DNA of 64,000 nucleotides, from positions 1 through 64,000 of the forward strand of contig WIAG01000013.1 of the NCBI GenBank assembly GCA_014055495.1. Direction: 5' to 3'. A program made the position numbers and the translations under genes. The notes beneath the pieces are model-generated. The model did not search any database. It saw only the letters and a list, made by a program, of their open reading frames with translations, and was not told where the DNA came from. This DNA comes from Nitrospira sp. CR1.2. GTDB taxonomy: Bacteria; Nitrospirota; Nitrospiria; Nitrospirales; Nitrospiraceae. Of the stretch, positions 42,124-50,433 are shown piece by piece. Each line of letters opens with the position of its first letter. The stretch's first letter is position 1.

Positions 42124-44205
42124 TTATTCTCTCGGGCGCGAGAGACCGAGCTTCTTGAGTTTGGACGTGAGTGTGGTGCGCTTCAAGCCCAAGCGAGCCG
42201 CCGCTCCCTCCTGGCCGCCGATCGTCCACTTCGTCTCTCGCAGGACACGAAGAATCTGCTCGCGTTCCGCCTCCTGCAAGGTAGGGGACGCCGCCGCGCG
42301 CTCCGGTTCCGCCAGCCTCAGTTCCTGCAGCGGCACGTGCAATTGCGTCCCCTGGGTCAGAATGACGGCCCGCTCGACCAGATTCTCCAATTCTCGAATG
42401 TTGCCGGGCCAGTGATACCGGGACAGGGCTTCCAGGGTCGGAGCGGGGATCGACTCGATGTGTTTCTTCATGCGCGCGTCATAGTGCTGCGCGAAATACC
42501 GCACAAGCATGGGGATGTCCTCGCGACGCTCGCGGAGCGGCGGCAACGTGAGGGGAAACACGTTCAACCGGTAATAGAGGTCGCCGCGAAATCGGTGCTC
42601 GTCCACCAGCGTCGCCAGATCGCGATTCGTCGCAGCGATCAGTCGGATATCCACGTGGACGGTGCGTGTACTGCCGAGCCGTTCGAATTCTTGTTCTTGC
42701 AATACACGGAGGAGCTTGGACTGTAACTCCAGCGGAATCTCCCCCACCTCGTCCAAAAAGATTGTCCCGCCATGGGCCAATTCGAACCGGCCGACCTTTT
42801 GAACGATGGCCCCGGTGAAGGCGCCCCGTTCATGACCGAACAACTCGCTCTCCAGCAGCCCGGTGGGAATTGCGGCGCAATTGAGTTTGATGAACGTGCG
42901 GGTGTGCCGCCCGCTCAAGCGATGAATCGCCCTGGCAATCAGTTCCTTCCCGGTTCCGGTTTCACCCAGGATCAGCACCGTCGCGTCGGTCGGCGCCACG
43001 ATTTCGACTTGTCCCAAGACCTGTTTCAACGCGCGGCTCTCGCCGATGATATCGTCGAAGCCATGCTCCACTCGGATTTCCTCTTCCAGATATAACTTTT
43101 CCTCGGTCAACCGATCTTTGAGCGTGTGGATCTCCTGATACGCCAAGGCATTGTCGACGGCCAGCGCGATCTGCCCGGCCACTTGGCTCAAGAATTCCAC
43201 ATCCTGCTCGCCGAACGCATGCTCTTGATGACTCGCCAGATTCAGACACCCGATGACGCGATCGCGCGACAAGAGCGGCAAGGAACACATGGACTGGAAG
43301 CCTTTTGTGACCAGGAGCTGAGGCACGGCGTGCGCAAACGCCTTCAGATCCAGCCGATTGTTGGCGACCGCGGGACGCCTCCGCTCCAGCGCCAGGCCGG
43401 CCAGAGAACCGGCAACATCGGACAGCGCCCCTTCGGTCAACGCGCCCTGGTTTTCAGGAAAATCCAAGGCATGGAGGCGGACGTGGCCGTTCTGGCCGTC
43501 GCACAGAATCAGGCTGGCGTATTCCTGCGGCACCATCTCGCGCAGACAGAGGCTCACCGCCTTGAAGACCTCGCGCAGATCCAGTGTGGACGCGATCGTA
43601 TTCGTCATGCGCAGCAACAGGCCGAAACGATCCCGCTGCCGTTCGACGTCGCGCCGGGAGGCCTCCGCTGCCTCACGATTGAGCACATTCTCCACCGCCA
43701 CCGCCACTTGGCGCCCGATCTGTTGCATCAATTCCACATCGGCCACGTCGTATGCGTGCCGATCCAGGCTCGAAAACTCCAAAGACCCCAATCGTCTGGC
43801 CGGGGAGGTCAGCGGCACCAGGCAACAGGATTGCACGCCGTCTTCCCGCATCAACCTGATCATGCCAGGCCAGCGCCGTTCCGTGGACAGATCGCTCAGC
43901 AACAGCGGCTGCTGAGTCTCCCACACCAGGCCCGCCGGCGTGTCGGCCGGATCGCCTTCATGGCCGCCGACGATGTCCGCGGGGACATTCGCACGCAGCG
44001 CATGGAGACGCATGACACCGCGCCGAGGATCGTGCAGTGAGAGTCCGACGAAGTTCACGGGCACGACCGACGGCAACAAGCGCGCGAGATCCTGCACCAG
44101 TGCCGACAAGTCGGAGTGGTTGGCAATCGCCTCCGCCACGCGCAACAACGCACGATACCGGTCGAGGCTGGAAGACACCGACTCTGTTGATGGTTCGTGG
44201 CTCAT
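42124..44205 (-). CDS. Sigma-54-dependent activator with two GAF domains
   Basis: 693 residues. Two GAF-like domains occupy ~1-190 and ~200-360. The AAA+ domain starts at ~390 with FDDIIGESRALKQVLGQVEI, Walker A GETGTGKELIARAIHR, the sigma-54 contact GAFTGA in ELFGHERGAFTGAIVQKVGR, Walker B GGTIFLDEVGEIPLELQSKL and the R-finger region. The C-terminal Fis-type HTH is GQEGAAARLGLKRTTLTSKL. It resembles FhlA/NorR-type regulators. It lies 95 bp upstream of the exporter operon on the same strand, so it probably activates it with RpoN, but no clear -24/-12 box is seen in that gap. Confidence 0.92.
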   Translation of the reverse strand: MSHEPSTESVSSSLDRYRALLRVAEAIANHSDLSALVQDLARLLPSVVPVNFVGLSLHDPRRGVMRLHALRANVPADIVGGHEGDPADTPAGLVWETQQPLLLSDLSTERRWPGMIRLMREDGVQSCCLVPLTSPARRLGSLEFSSLDRHAYDVADVELMQQIGRQVAVAVENVLNREAAEASRRDVERQRDRFGLLLRMTNTIASTLDLREVFKAVSLCLREMVPQEYASLILCDGQNGHVRLHALDFPENQGALTEGALSDVAGSLAGLALERRRPAVANNRLDLKAFAHAVPQLLVTKGFQSMCSLPLLSRDRVIGCLNLASHQEHAFGEQDVEFLSQVAGQIALAVDNALAYQEIHTLKDRLTEEKLYLEEEIRVEHGFDDIIGESRALKQVLGQVEIVAPTDATVLILGETGTGKELIARAIHRLSGRHTRTFIKLNCAAIPTGLLESELFGHERGAFTGAIVQKVGRFELAHGGTIFLDEVGEIPLELQSKLLRVLQEQEFERLGSTRTVHVDIRLIAATNRDLATLVDEHRFRGDLYYRLNVFPLTLPPLRERREDIPMLVRYFAQHYDARMKKHIESIPAPTLEALSRYHWPGNIRELENLVERAVILTQGTQLHVPLQELRLAEPERAAASPTLQEAEREQILRVLRETKWTIGGQEGAAARLGLKRTTLTSKLKKLGLSRPRE

Positions 44206-44316
44206 GTTGGCCTAGTATGCCTTGAGCTCCGATCGCGCGCAACGTCGCCCGTTTGCCCCGCTTCGACATTTCCTACCCCGTCACGTATACTGCCTCTCCG
44301 GAGTGGAGATCCTTCC

Positions 44317-44712
44317 ATGAACAGCGCGACGATCGTGCAGTTTCTGCGGGAGCACATTCCCGACCTCGTGGCCATCTACCAGTTCGGCTCAGAGGTCCGA
44401 GGCGATGCGACCCCGGACAGCGACATCGACCTCGCCATCCTTGCCAAGCAGCCGCTTCCGGGGGAGCGGCTTTTCGAATTCGCTCAAGAACTCGCCGCAC
44501 GGCTTGGTCGAGATGTGGACCTGCTCGATCTCAAGCGAGCCTCCACGGTCATGCGCGCGCAAGTCATTGCCACCGGCCGCGTCCTCGACAGCACAGAGGA
44601 CGCCGCTCGGGTCGAGTTCGAAATGTACGCCTACTCCGATTACGCACGGCTGAACGAAGAACGGCGGGAGTTACTCCACGACATCAAGACTCGCGGACTC
44701 GTGTATGGCTGA
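44317..44712 (+). CDS. mntA: MntA-like minimal nucleotidyltransferase (antitoxin of a HEPN/MNT pair)
   Basis: 131 residues from the ATG at 44317 (GGAG upstream). The polymerase-beta-type motif GSEVRGDATPDSDIDLAIL contains G-S-x-x-x-G and D-x-D, the nucleotidyltransferase active site, followed by ELAARLGRDVDLLDL with the third acidic residue. MntA antitoxins AMPylate HepT toxins. It overlaps the next gene by 8 bp in the same direction, the usual arrangement of HepT-MntA systems. Intact. The partner gene is broken by an inverted-repeat element, so the pair is probably inactive. Confidence 0.9.
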   Translation: MNSATIVQFLREHIPDLVAIYQFGSEVRGDATPDSDIDLAILAKQPLPGERLFEFAQELAARLGRDVDLLDLKRASTVMRAQVIATGRVLDSTEDAARVEFEMYAYSDYARLNEERRELLHDIKTRGLVYG

Positions 44713-45310
44713 CGATGTGATTGTGAACAAGGCGGGGAGCATCGAACGATGCCTGCGCCGCATCACCGAAGAATATGGAGGGGACCGACGCAACCTGTTC
44801 GACAATCAAACCAAGCAGGATGCGATCGTGCTCAATCTGCAGCGTGCCTGCGAGACCGCCATTGATCTCGCCATGTATCTAGCCCGCATTATTCATGAGC
44901 CCTTCTGCTGCAATCGCCGATCCGCTGTTCCGACAACCCTGCGGTCGGCGGGCTCGCCCCTCGGGTCCTCGATGTACTGCACGAGTACGCCTCGGGCCCT
45001 CACGGCTCCGCGCGCCGGTCTCACGACGCGGCTCGGCGATTTCGCGACGAACCGTCATGAATAATGCGGGCTAGTCAGACGTAAAGGGTTGGGACTTCCG
45101 CAGGAAAATAGGGAGGCGTTTGGCTTATTAGAGAAAGCAGGACTACTCCCGGCCGAGTCGGCGAGCCGGCTCCAGCGAATGGTCGGCTTCCGCAACGTCG
45201 CCGTTCATGACTACACCAGCCTGAACCTGGAGATTCTCCAGACGATCATCACCACTCACCTCGACGATTTTCGCCGCTTCTCGTCCAGTATCGTCAAGAG
45301 CTGCGCGTAA
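44705..45310 (+). pseudogene. hepT: HepT-like HEPN toxin, interrupted by inverted-repeat element
   Basis: The 5' part gives MADDVIVNKAGSIERCLRRI, then AIDLAMYL. The 3' part, after the element, gives VRRKGLGLPQENREAFGLLE and RMVGFRNVAVHDYTSLNLEI, with the HEPN R-x-x-x-x-H ribonuclease motif. Removing 192 bp (188-bp element plus one CTAG) rejoins AMYL-VRRKGLG in frame, an intact gene of about 137 residues. The inserted DNA stays in frame but ends it with TAA at 45062-45064 in the right terminal repeat. A partial N-terminal protein could be made; a toxin with the motif could not unless the stop is read through. Confidence 0.88.
44879..45074. mobile_element. 188-bp CTAG-flanked inverted-repeat (MITE-like) element inside hepT
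   Basis: Core 44883-45070 with perfect 16-bp terminal repeats CCCGCATTATTCATGA, flanked on both sides by CTAG, the likely 4-bp target duplication. The interior is an imperfect palindrome centred near 44990 (GTACTGCACGAGTAC) and has no gene. The uninterrupted hepT sequence across the site proves insertion. A 121-bp relative lies at 29768. Confidence 0.9.
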
Positions 45311-45702
45311 GGACCTCCGGCAGAGTTGGGCGCGTCGGGAATGGCGCAGCAACGCATACTCTCTAGTAGGATGCGGAAAAAGTCCGCCAGCGGCGTGCGC
45401 GCAAGACACGGCCGCCTCACCGGCTCGGCGGCGTTCACAAGCGTGCCGCGCGTTATTCCGCGCGGCGTGAACCTCAGCGGCTCACCGTACCGCAAGAGTA
45501 CGATTCGTCCCTTCGCTTACTGCGGCCTTGCTGGACGGCCTTTTTGCGCATCCTGCAGCGTGTCATGACACGGGACGGCACCTGGAGTCCAGCGTGCGCG
45601 ATCATGCAACAAGTGAGTGTTTCCGCAACCGGCTCACCATCCTTCGAGCCGTCATTCCTGTCACTCGGCTCGTTCGCATCAGCCGGCATCGCCCCTCACC
45701 GG
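45311..45702. other. 392-bp intergenic stretch between hepT and the FNR-like gene
   Basis: No gene recognised. Nearly half is the palindromic repeat at 45368-45554. The rest (45555-45702), downstream of the ten-gene redox operon, contains no clear T-tailed terminator or RNA gene. Confidence 0.5.
45368..45554. repeat. Palindromic intergenic repeat, copy 2 (long form)
   Basis: 187 bp with outer arms AGGATGCGGAAAAAGTCCGC and GGACGGCCTTTTTGCGCATC in inverted orientation. The right half CTGCGGCCTTGCTGGACGGC matches copies 1 and 3. It has extra inner sequence with its own strong hairpin (GTTCAC...CCGCGCG-TTATT-CCGCGCGG...GTGAAC-like, around 45435-45475). Confidence 0.75.
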
Positions 45703-46443
45703 TCAGTAGCCTGCAAATTTTTCCGTGCGAATATCGCTGTCTTCGATGCGGGCCTCTTTCAGCATGGTCCGCAAGGCGCCGACCATGCCGGGAGGGCCGA
45801 CCACGTAGTAGATCGGCTTCTCCACATTCACGAGATGTTTGGAGAGCAGCGCCGCATTGATGAATCCTGTCTCGCCCTGCCAGGGCCGGGACGATGTCGC
45901 GGGTTCGGTCATGGTGCCCACGAAGCGATAGTGAGGATTCTTGTCCTGCAAGGCCTGCAGCTCGTCCAGGAACGGCGCATCCTCCGGTCGCCGGTTGGAG
46001 TAGAACAGCACCATGGGGTGCGGCGACCGCTGCATCGCCGCCTGCACCACCATGCTGCGGAAGGGCGTGATCCCGATCCCACCTGCCAGAAAGACGGCAG
46101 ACCGGGTCTGGTCGGCATGCAGCACCAATTTTCCGAAGGGCCCTTCGATCCTGACGGTTGAGCCGAGCGGTATCCGCTGCAGCTCGCGCTTGAAGGCGGT
46201 ATCACGGAGCCGAGTGGCGACCATCAGCGTCGACTCCTGCGGCGCGCTCGCAATGGAAAAGGCCCTGGTATTGCCCGCCGCATCGGTCTCTGAGGGCTGA
46301 GGCAGCGTGAGGTCGACAAACTGACCCGGCGTGAAGGCAAACTGCGGCGGCTTCTCGAAGTAGAACGCCATCGTCCCTTCCGCCACCAGCCGCCGCTCCA
46401 TCAGTGTGATCGAATACCCACTCTCGCCCGCCACCTCACCCAT
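45703..46443 (-). CDS. FNR-like FAD/NAD(P)H oxidoreductase
   Basis: 246 residues. The FAD-binding barrel has FTPGQFVDLTLPQP and NTRAFSIASAPQE (R-x-F-S). The NAD(P) domain has VFLAGGIGITPFRSMVVQA and YYVVGPPGMVGALRTMLKEA, with ED-x-x-T-E-K-F-A-G-Y at the end, as in ferredoxin reductase-like oxidoreductases. No Cys cluster is present, so it needs a partner acceptor, possibly the CDGSH or Rieske proteins of the same operon. Last gene of a ten-gene run; 48 bp separate it from the CDGSH gene. Cytoplasmic. Confidence 0.9.
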   Translation of the reverse strand: MGEVAGESGYSITLMERRLVAEGTMAFYFEKPPQFAFTPGQFVDLTLPQPSETDAAGNTRAFSIASAPQESTLMVATRLRDTAFKRELQRIPLGSTVRIEGPFGKLVLHADQTRSAVFLAGGIGITPFRSMVVQAAMQRSPHPMVLFYSNRRPEDAPFLDELQALQDKNPHYRFVGTMTEPATSSRPWQGETGFINAALLSKHLVNVEKPIYYVVGPPGMVGALRTMLKEARIEDSDIRTEKFAGY

Positions 46444-46491
46444 GATTCACCTCTCGTGTCACGCGCCGCATGCCGATGGTCAACCAGGAAC

Positions 46492-46728
46492 TCAGAGCGA
46501 CTTATGCGAGCCGTCGCAGAACGGCGGTTTCTTCGTGTGCTTGCACTGGCACAAGGCTACGGTTTTCTTTTCGGTCGTCGTGAACTCCATGGGTGTGAAA
46601 CTGGTCCCCTTGTGAGACCCATCACAAAACGGTTGCTTCTTCGAGCGCCCGCACCGGCACCAATAGTACGTGCCGGCTTCCAACTCCAACACCGCCGGCT
46701 GCTTCGCTGCAATGATTGGTTCTTCCAT
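46492..46728 (-). CDS. Dual CDGSH iron-sulfur domain protein
   Basis: 78 residues. Two CDGSH modules lie side by side: YYWCRCGRSKKQPFCDGSHK and LCQCKHTKKPPFCDGSHKSL. Each has the C-x-C-...-C-D-G-S-H pattern that holds a redox-active [2Fe-2S] cluster with three Cys and one His. It resembles mitoNEET-type electron or cluster carriers. GGAG-like sequence (AGGAGA) precedes the ATG. It lies in the ten-gene redox operon, between a VOC gene and the FNR-like gene, so electron exchange with the latter is plausible. Confidence 0.95.
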   Translation of the reverse strand: MEEPIIAAKQPAVLELEAGTYYWCRCGRSKKQPFCDGSHKGTSFTPMEFTTTEKKTVALCQCKHTKKPPFCDGSHKSL

Positions 46729-46749
46729 GAGCGTCTCTCCTTTGTTGAG

Positions 46750-47196
46750 TTATAAATGCAACGGCTTGATCGGTGACACGACAGCCGCAGGGTTGCGCTT
46801 CCACGTCGCCTCATCGGCGTCTACATAGACCTCGACTTCGTTGCCGTCCGGATCGCGAAGGTAGAGGCTTTGGCTCACGGTATGGTCGCTCATCCCGTCG
46901 ATGACGACGCCGGCCCCTTCCAGCTCCTGTTTTGCCGCCCGGAGTTCGTCCAGACTATCGCCGACTTTAATGCCGATATGGTACAGCCCCCGCCGCCGGC
47001 CTTGCGGAGGGCCCGGCGCCTCACCCACCTGAATCAGCAACAGCTCATGGTGCGTGCGACCGGACGTTAGTGCCGCAGCAGCGCCGTTGAAAATACGCCC
47101 CACTTCCTGAAAGCCCAGGAGGTCGCGATAGAACCCCAGTGAGCGCTGCAGATCCTTCACATAAAACACGACATGGCCGAGGTAGTGTGCCTTCAT
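46750..47196 (-). CDS. VOC-family (glyoxalase/dioxygenase-like) metal enzyme
   Basis: 148 residues. Paired beta-alpha-beta-beta-beta modules: LGHVVFYVKDLQRSLGFYRD (with the first metal His), HHELLLIQVGE, YHIGIKVGDSLDELRAAK with a second His, and DPDGNEVEVYVD with the Glu ligand. This is the metal set of ring-cleaving dioxygenases and glyoxalases. Substrate unknown. It is 21 bp upstream of the CDGSH gene and 115 bp downstream of the 47312 gene, within the redox operon. Confidence 0.88.
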   Translation of the reverse strand: MKAHYLGHVVFYVKDLQRSLGFYRDLLGFQEVGRIFNGAAAALTSGRTHHELLLIQVGEAPGPPQGRRRGLYHIGIKVGDSLDELRAAKQELEGAGVVIDGMSDHTVSQSLYLRDPDGNEVEVYVDADEATWKRNPAAVVSPIKPLHL

Positions 47197-47311
47197 GATT
47201 GCCTTTCCTCGTTCGTGACGCGTCGCCCATCTCTCGTCATCACATGACGGTGATTTTCTTCTTCACACGCTGCACGTTTCACACGATGATGTCCCTAGGA
47301 TCGGGCGGCGG

Positions 47312-47737
47312 CTATCGGAGCAAGGCCCTGACCGCCGCATGCGCCAGCACCACATCCGGTTCGCGCTGCAACGCATCGTAATAATGCCTGCCGAATCCAT
47401 CGCCCTCTTCCGACGGCGTTAACATGGTCCGTATGGAGTCGAGGGTCATGGTCATCTCCGTCCGATCCCCCATCTCCTCTTGCTCCGACAATTCATCGAT
47501 CTTGACCATCAATTGCGACAAGGGCCGCAGCCAGGCGAACCATGCGTCGCCCAACACGAGCTGAAAGAATGCGCCGTTCGTCTCGATGCGCCCATGCACC
47601 CGCTCATAGGAGACCCGTTCGCTGTCGAGCAGAGCCTTGTGCAGGCGCAACAAGGACCGCGACAGATTGCCCAGATGCGTGCGCATGTGATCCTGACCTG
47701 ACATCATCTCGTCTCCTTGCAAAGCCATCCCGCTCAT
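47312..47737 (-). CDS. Conserved hypothetical protein in redox operon
   Basis: 141 residues if started at 47737 (ATGA overlap with the upstream stop) or 131 from the ATG at 47707, which follows AGGAGACGAG and is the better ribosome site. Mostly helical: HLGNLSRSLLRLHKALLDSE, ETNGAFFQLVLGDAWFAWLR and LSQLMVKIDELSEQEEMGDR. No cysteine or metal motif and no signal peptide. I do not recognise the family. Co-transcription with the Rieske-flavodoxin gene suggests a role in the same pathway, perhaps as a partner protein. Confidence 0.7.
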   Translation of the reverse strand: MSGMALQGDEMMSGQDHMRTHLGNLSRSLLRLHKALLDSERVSYERVHGRIETNGAFFQLVLGDAWFAWLRPLSQLMVKIDELSEQEEMGDRTEMTMTLDSIRTMLTPSEEGDGFGRHYYDALQREPDVVLAHAAVRALLR

Positions 47738-48840
47738 CCGGTCGGCTCACTATCCAGTTGATGCGCCTTCCGGCCGCCACGGGTCAGTGGCGGCGCGGCC
47801 AGCCGTCCCTCGACCATCAACTGCGCCATCTCCACGGCTCGCGTGACGAGCGCCTGAGCCCCTTCGCGCAGTTCCCGGCTGTTCTGCACCTCGCTGTTGT
47901 TTCGCTCCATGTCCTCCGCACTCCATCCGCGCGAATGGGCAATAAAGGGAAACTGCGGAAACTGGCACCCGACCTCGGCAAAAAAGGTCATCAGTTGTCC
48001 CGCGACGCCCTGCACGTTGTCCTGCCCACCCATGATGATGAACGCAGCCACCTTGTTCTTGAGCAAATGCCGGTTCGCGACCGTCTCCTGGTTCTGAATG
48101 CAATTCATGCGTTCGACCATTTTGTAGTACAGACTGCTGGCGCCGCCCCATCTGATCGGAGTGGAGACCAGAATCACATCCGCCCAATGCACGACCCCCT
48201 CGTACACCTGATCCATCTGGTCGGCCGGATCCATCTGCGTGATGGAACAGGGCCAGGTGCAGGCTTCCGCCGCCTTGGAATAGAATCCTTCACAAGGTCT
48301 GAACGACAGATCGCGCAGCTTGATGAGCCGCGTGTCGGCGTGGAGCTGCTCGCGCGCGTGCCCCAAGGCCACTTCGAGGAGCGCGTCGGACGCGCTGTAC
48401 CGCGGCTGGTCGACCGTCATCGCCGTGGTGGCGAGACCCAACACGCGAATCGGACCGTCTCCGCGAACGATCGGACGTGCCAGTGGATGGGGTGTCTTTG
48501 GCAGCTTCTTCCGCTTGGTGGCGGACGTGAGGTCGACATACACGCGTCCCCCATCGATCATCAGCGAATAGCTGGACACGCAGTCCCCCTCATACCCCGG
48601 TTCACCCTTCCCCGTGTCGCGGTGAAACTTCCAGTAGTGCCAGGGGCACACGACATACTCGCCGTCGAGCCGCCCCTGTCCCAACGGCCCGCCGATATGA
48701 TTGCAGACGCCGGAGATGGCCGCGAACCGGCCGTCACGATAACTCAGGGCGAGTGTGGTCTTGCCGCAGACGACTTCCTGCAGCGGCTTCTGCTTCAGCT
48801 CGTCGACCCCGCCGACCTCAATCCAGTTAGCATCCGGCAC
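47734..48840 (-). CDS. Rieske ferredoxin - FMN reductase (flavodoxin-like) fusion
   Basis: 368 residues. Residues 1-105 are a Rieske ferredoxin domain: SGVCNHIGGPLGQGRLDGEY then CPWHYWKFHRDTGKGEP, giving C-x-H and C-x-x-H for a [2Fe-2S] cluster. A basic linker leads to an NADPH-dependent FMN reductase domain (~130-345) with RVLGLATTAMTVD, LVSTPIRWGGASSLYYKMVE and IMGGQDNVQGVAGQLMTFFA. An additional Cys-rich segment CEGFYSKAAEACTWPC is present. Such a fusion would move electrons between flavin and 2Fe-2S within one chain. It sits in the ten-gene redox operon. Substrate unknown. Confidence 0.88.
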   Translation of the reverse strand: MPDANWIEVGGVDELKQKPLQEVVCGKTTLALSYRDGRFAAISGVCNHIGGPLGQGRLDGEYVVCPWHYWKFHRDTGKGEPGYEGDCVSSYSLMIDGGRVYVDLTSATKRKKLPKTPHPLARPIVRGDGPIRVLGLATTAMTVDQPRYSASDALLEVALGHAREQLHADTRLIKLRDLSFRPCEGFYSKAAEACTWPCSITQMDPADQMDQVYEGVVHWADVILVSTPIRWGGASSLYYKMVERMNCIQNQETVANRHLLKNKVAAFIIMGGQDNVQGVAGQLMTFFAEVGCQFPQFPFIAHSRGWSAEDMERNNSEVQNSRELREGAQALVTRAVEMAQLMVEGRLAAPPLTRGGRKAHQLDSEPTG

Positions 48841-48877
48841 GGGAACGTCCTCTCACATCAAGCACACACGACTGACA

Positions 48878-49336
48878 CTACAAACGTTTCTCTTCCAGAT
48901 CGTACACATCGAAGTAGGTATACACCGGGCGATGCGTCGGTACGTATTTCGGGATGTACTCTTCCATATAGGCCTGCACCGACGGTGCCATCTCGGACAG
49001 GCGCAGGTCCCGCATCTTGTTGTTCCATTCGATGATCGCCTGTCGGTCTTGCACCTTACTCTGGGACTTGAGCCACGTACCGAGCTCCTGGTCCGTCGCG
49101 CCGCTTGCCACGACCTCTTTGAACTGATCAGGAGTGATCCCCGTGTAAGCGAACAATAGACCCGCCAAGGAGCAGGGCCAGTAGTTGTATTCTCCGTTGA
49201 TGCCAAGCAGAAACGCCCGGCATTTATCCGCGCAGCGGGCAGCGATCACATATCCGCCGAGCATTTCCCTCGGGCTGCGAGGATAGGTCTTGGTGAGGTC
49301 CTTCGCCAATTTTCGGACCTGTTTCACAGCAGTCAT
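48878..49336 (-). CDS. DUF5069-family protein
   Basis: 152 residues. YPRSPREMLGGYVIAARCAD and KCRAFLLGINGEYNYWPCSL match the DUF5069 consensus (R-S-P...L-G-G-Y and the G-E-Y turn), then TGITPDQFKEVVASGATDQE. No signal peptide. The family has no established function and is often found in stress or aromatic-compound gene clusters. The ATG overlaps the VOC stop by ATGA and the next gene follows by 37 bp, so it belongs to the redox operon. Confidence 0.8.
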   Translation of the reverse strand: MTAVKQVRKLAKDLTKTYPRSPREMLGGYVIAARCADKCRAFLLGINGEYNYWPCSLAGLLFAYTGITPDQFKEVVASGATDQELGTWLKSQSKVQDRQAIIEWNNKMRDLRLSEMAPSVQAYMEEYIPKYVPTHRPVYTYFDVYDLEEKRL

Positions 49337-49779
49337 GTGGTCGCTCCTTTTCCTGATCTCCTGCGCGAAGGCTTGGAGAAGGTGATACCCGCCTTTTGCA
49401 CCTCTTGATAGGGGAGGAGCCAGACCAGCGACTCGTCCGACAGATCTCCTACCTGAATGCGATTCCCCCAGGGGTCGCGGAAATCACATCGGAAGTGCGG
49501 TTCCAGCTTCAATTTGTATTTCTTGGTGAGTGTTCGACGCACCTCTTTGATCTGTTCCGCATCACGAACCATCAACCCGAAATGCTTCACGCGGTCCGGC
49601 TGCAACTCCTCGACTTCAAAAATCGCCATGAATTGATGCTCGCCGAGCTTGCACCAGGCCGCGCCTTCGCCGCCGCGCAACATTTCGAGCCCGAACACAT
49701 CCGAATAAAACTTCACCGCCTCCTTGGCGTCGGTCACTTCGATCACGATGTGGTTGCATCCGTAAACGTGCACCGCCAT
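49333..49779 (-). CDS. VOC-family protein (glyoxalase/bleomycin-resistance fold)
   Basis: 148 residues. YGCNHIVIEVTDAKEAVKFY and DVFGLEMLRGGEGAAWCKLG form the first module; VKHFGLMVRDAEQIKEVRRT and DFRDPWGNRIQVGD form the second. The ligands expected for metal are H (NHIV), H (KHFG) and probably Q (RIQV) in place of Glu, so metal binding may be weaker than in its operon mate at 46750. A C-terminal basic tail (SRRRSGKG) is unusual. It is coupled to the DUF5069 gene and lies 12 bp after the DsbA-like gene. Confidence 0.86.
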   Translation of the reverse strand: MAVHVYGCNHIVIEVTDAKEAVKFYSDVFGLEMLRGGEGAAWCKLGEHQFMAIFEVEELQPDRVKHFGLMVRDAEQIKEVRRTLTKKYKLKLEPHFRCDFRDPWGNRIQVGDLSDESLVWLLPYQEVQKAGITFSKPSRRRSGKGATT

Positions 49780-49791
49780 AGTCGTTGCTCC

Positions 49792-50433
49792 TCACGCACT
49801 CGCCTGGTTGATCGCGGCGGCAAACGTCTCAACCGGCTGCGCGCCAGAGACTGTGGTCTTTCCGTTCAAGACGAAATAGGGAACGCCTCTGATCCCCAAT
49901 TGCCGTCCGCGGGCCTCCTCCTGTCGCACGCCCTCCGCCCCGTCGTTCGACTCCAGGAACCGACCGACCGCAGCCCCGTCCAATCCAGCCCCTGCGGCCA
50001 GCGAGATCAGCTGCTCGGCCTCACCCACATTGACGCCCTCAGTGAAGTAGCCGTGAAACAAGGCCTCGACCAACGCGTCTTGCCGACCCTGTTGTTGGGC
50101 GAACCACACAAGCCGGTGCGCATCGAACGTGTTCGGGGTGCGCGTAATTCGACCGAACGCGAACTCAATGCCTGCACTCACCCCGGCAACGGTGATGCGA
50201 TCGTGGATCGCTTGCACCTCGCCCTGCCCGCCGAACTTCGTCTCAAGATACACACGGCGATCCATACCGGCTTTGGGCATGGTCGGGTTCAGCTGGAACG
50301 GGCGCCAGAAGACACGGGCGCGTGCTTGCGCCTGCACCGATTCGAGCGCCTGCTCCAGCCGCCGCTTCCCGATGTAACACCAGGGGCAGACCACGTCCGA
50401 ATAGATGTCGATGGTGAGCGATGTCTCGCTCAC
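49792..50433 (-). CDS. DsbA-family thiol oxidoreductase (FrnE-like)
   Basis: 213 residues. The redox motif is in YSDVVCPWCYIGKRRLEQAL (C-P-W-C), followed by a helical insertion with VWFAQQQGRQDALVEALFHG and ending GVPYFVLNGKTTVSGAQPVE, the cis-Pro loop of thioredoxin folds. No signal peptide, so it acts in the cytoplasm like FrnE. Such proteins isomerise or reduce disulfides in stress or polyketide pathways. The ATG overlaps the pirin stop by ATGA. Part of the ten-gene redox operon. Confidence 0.93.
   Translation of the reverse strand: MSETSLTIDIYSDVVCPWCYIGKRRLEQALESVQAQARARVFWRPFQLNPTMPKAGMDRRVYLETKFGGQGEVQAIHDRITVAGVSAGIEFAFGRITRTPNTFDAHRLVWFAQQQGRQDALVEALFHGYFTEGVNVGEAEQLISLAAGAGLDGAAVGRFLESNDGAEGVRQEEARGRQLGIRGVPYFVLNGKTTVSGAQPVETFAAAINQASA

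Noticed and set aside
44883-45070. Group II intron or gene within the element in hepT
   Set aside because: Only 188 bp, with inverted ends and target duplication; no splice-type or coding features.
47542-49035. 497-codon plus-strand frame antisense to the Rieske-FMN reductase gene
   Set aside because: Minus-strand product has Rieske and flavodoxin motifs; the plus-strand translation is His/Arg-rich nonsense.
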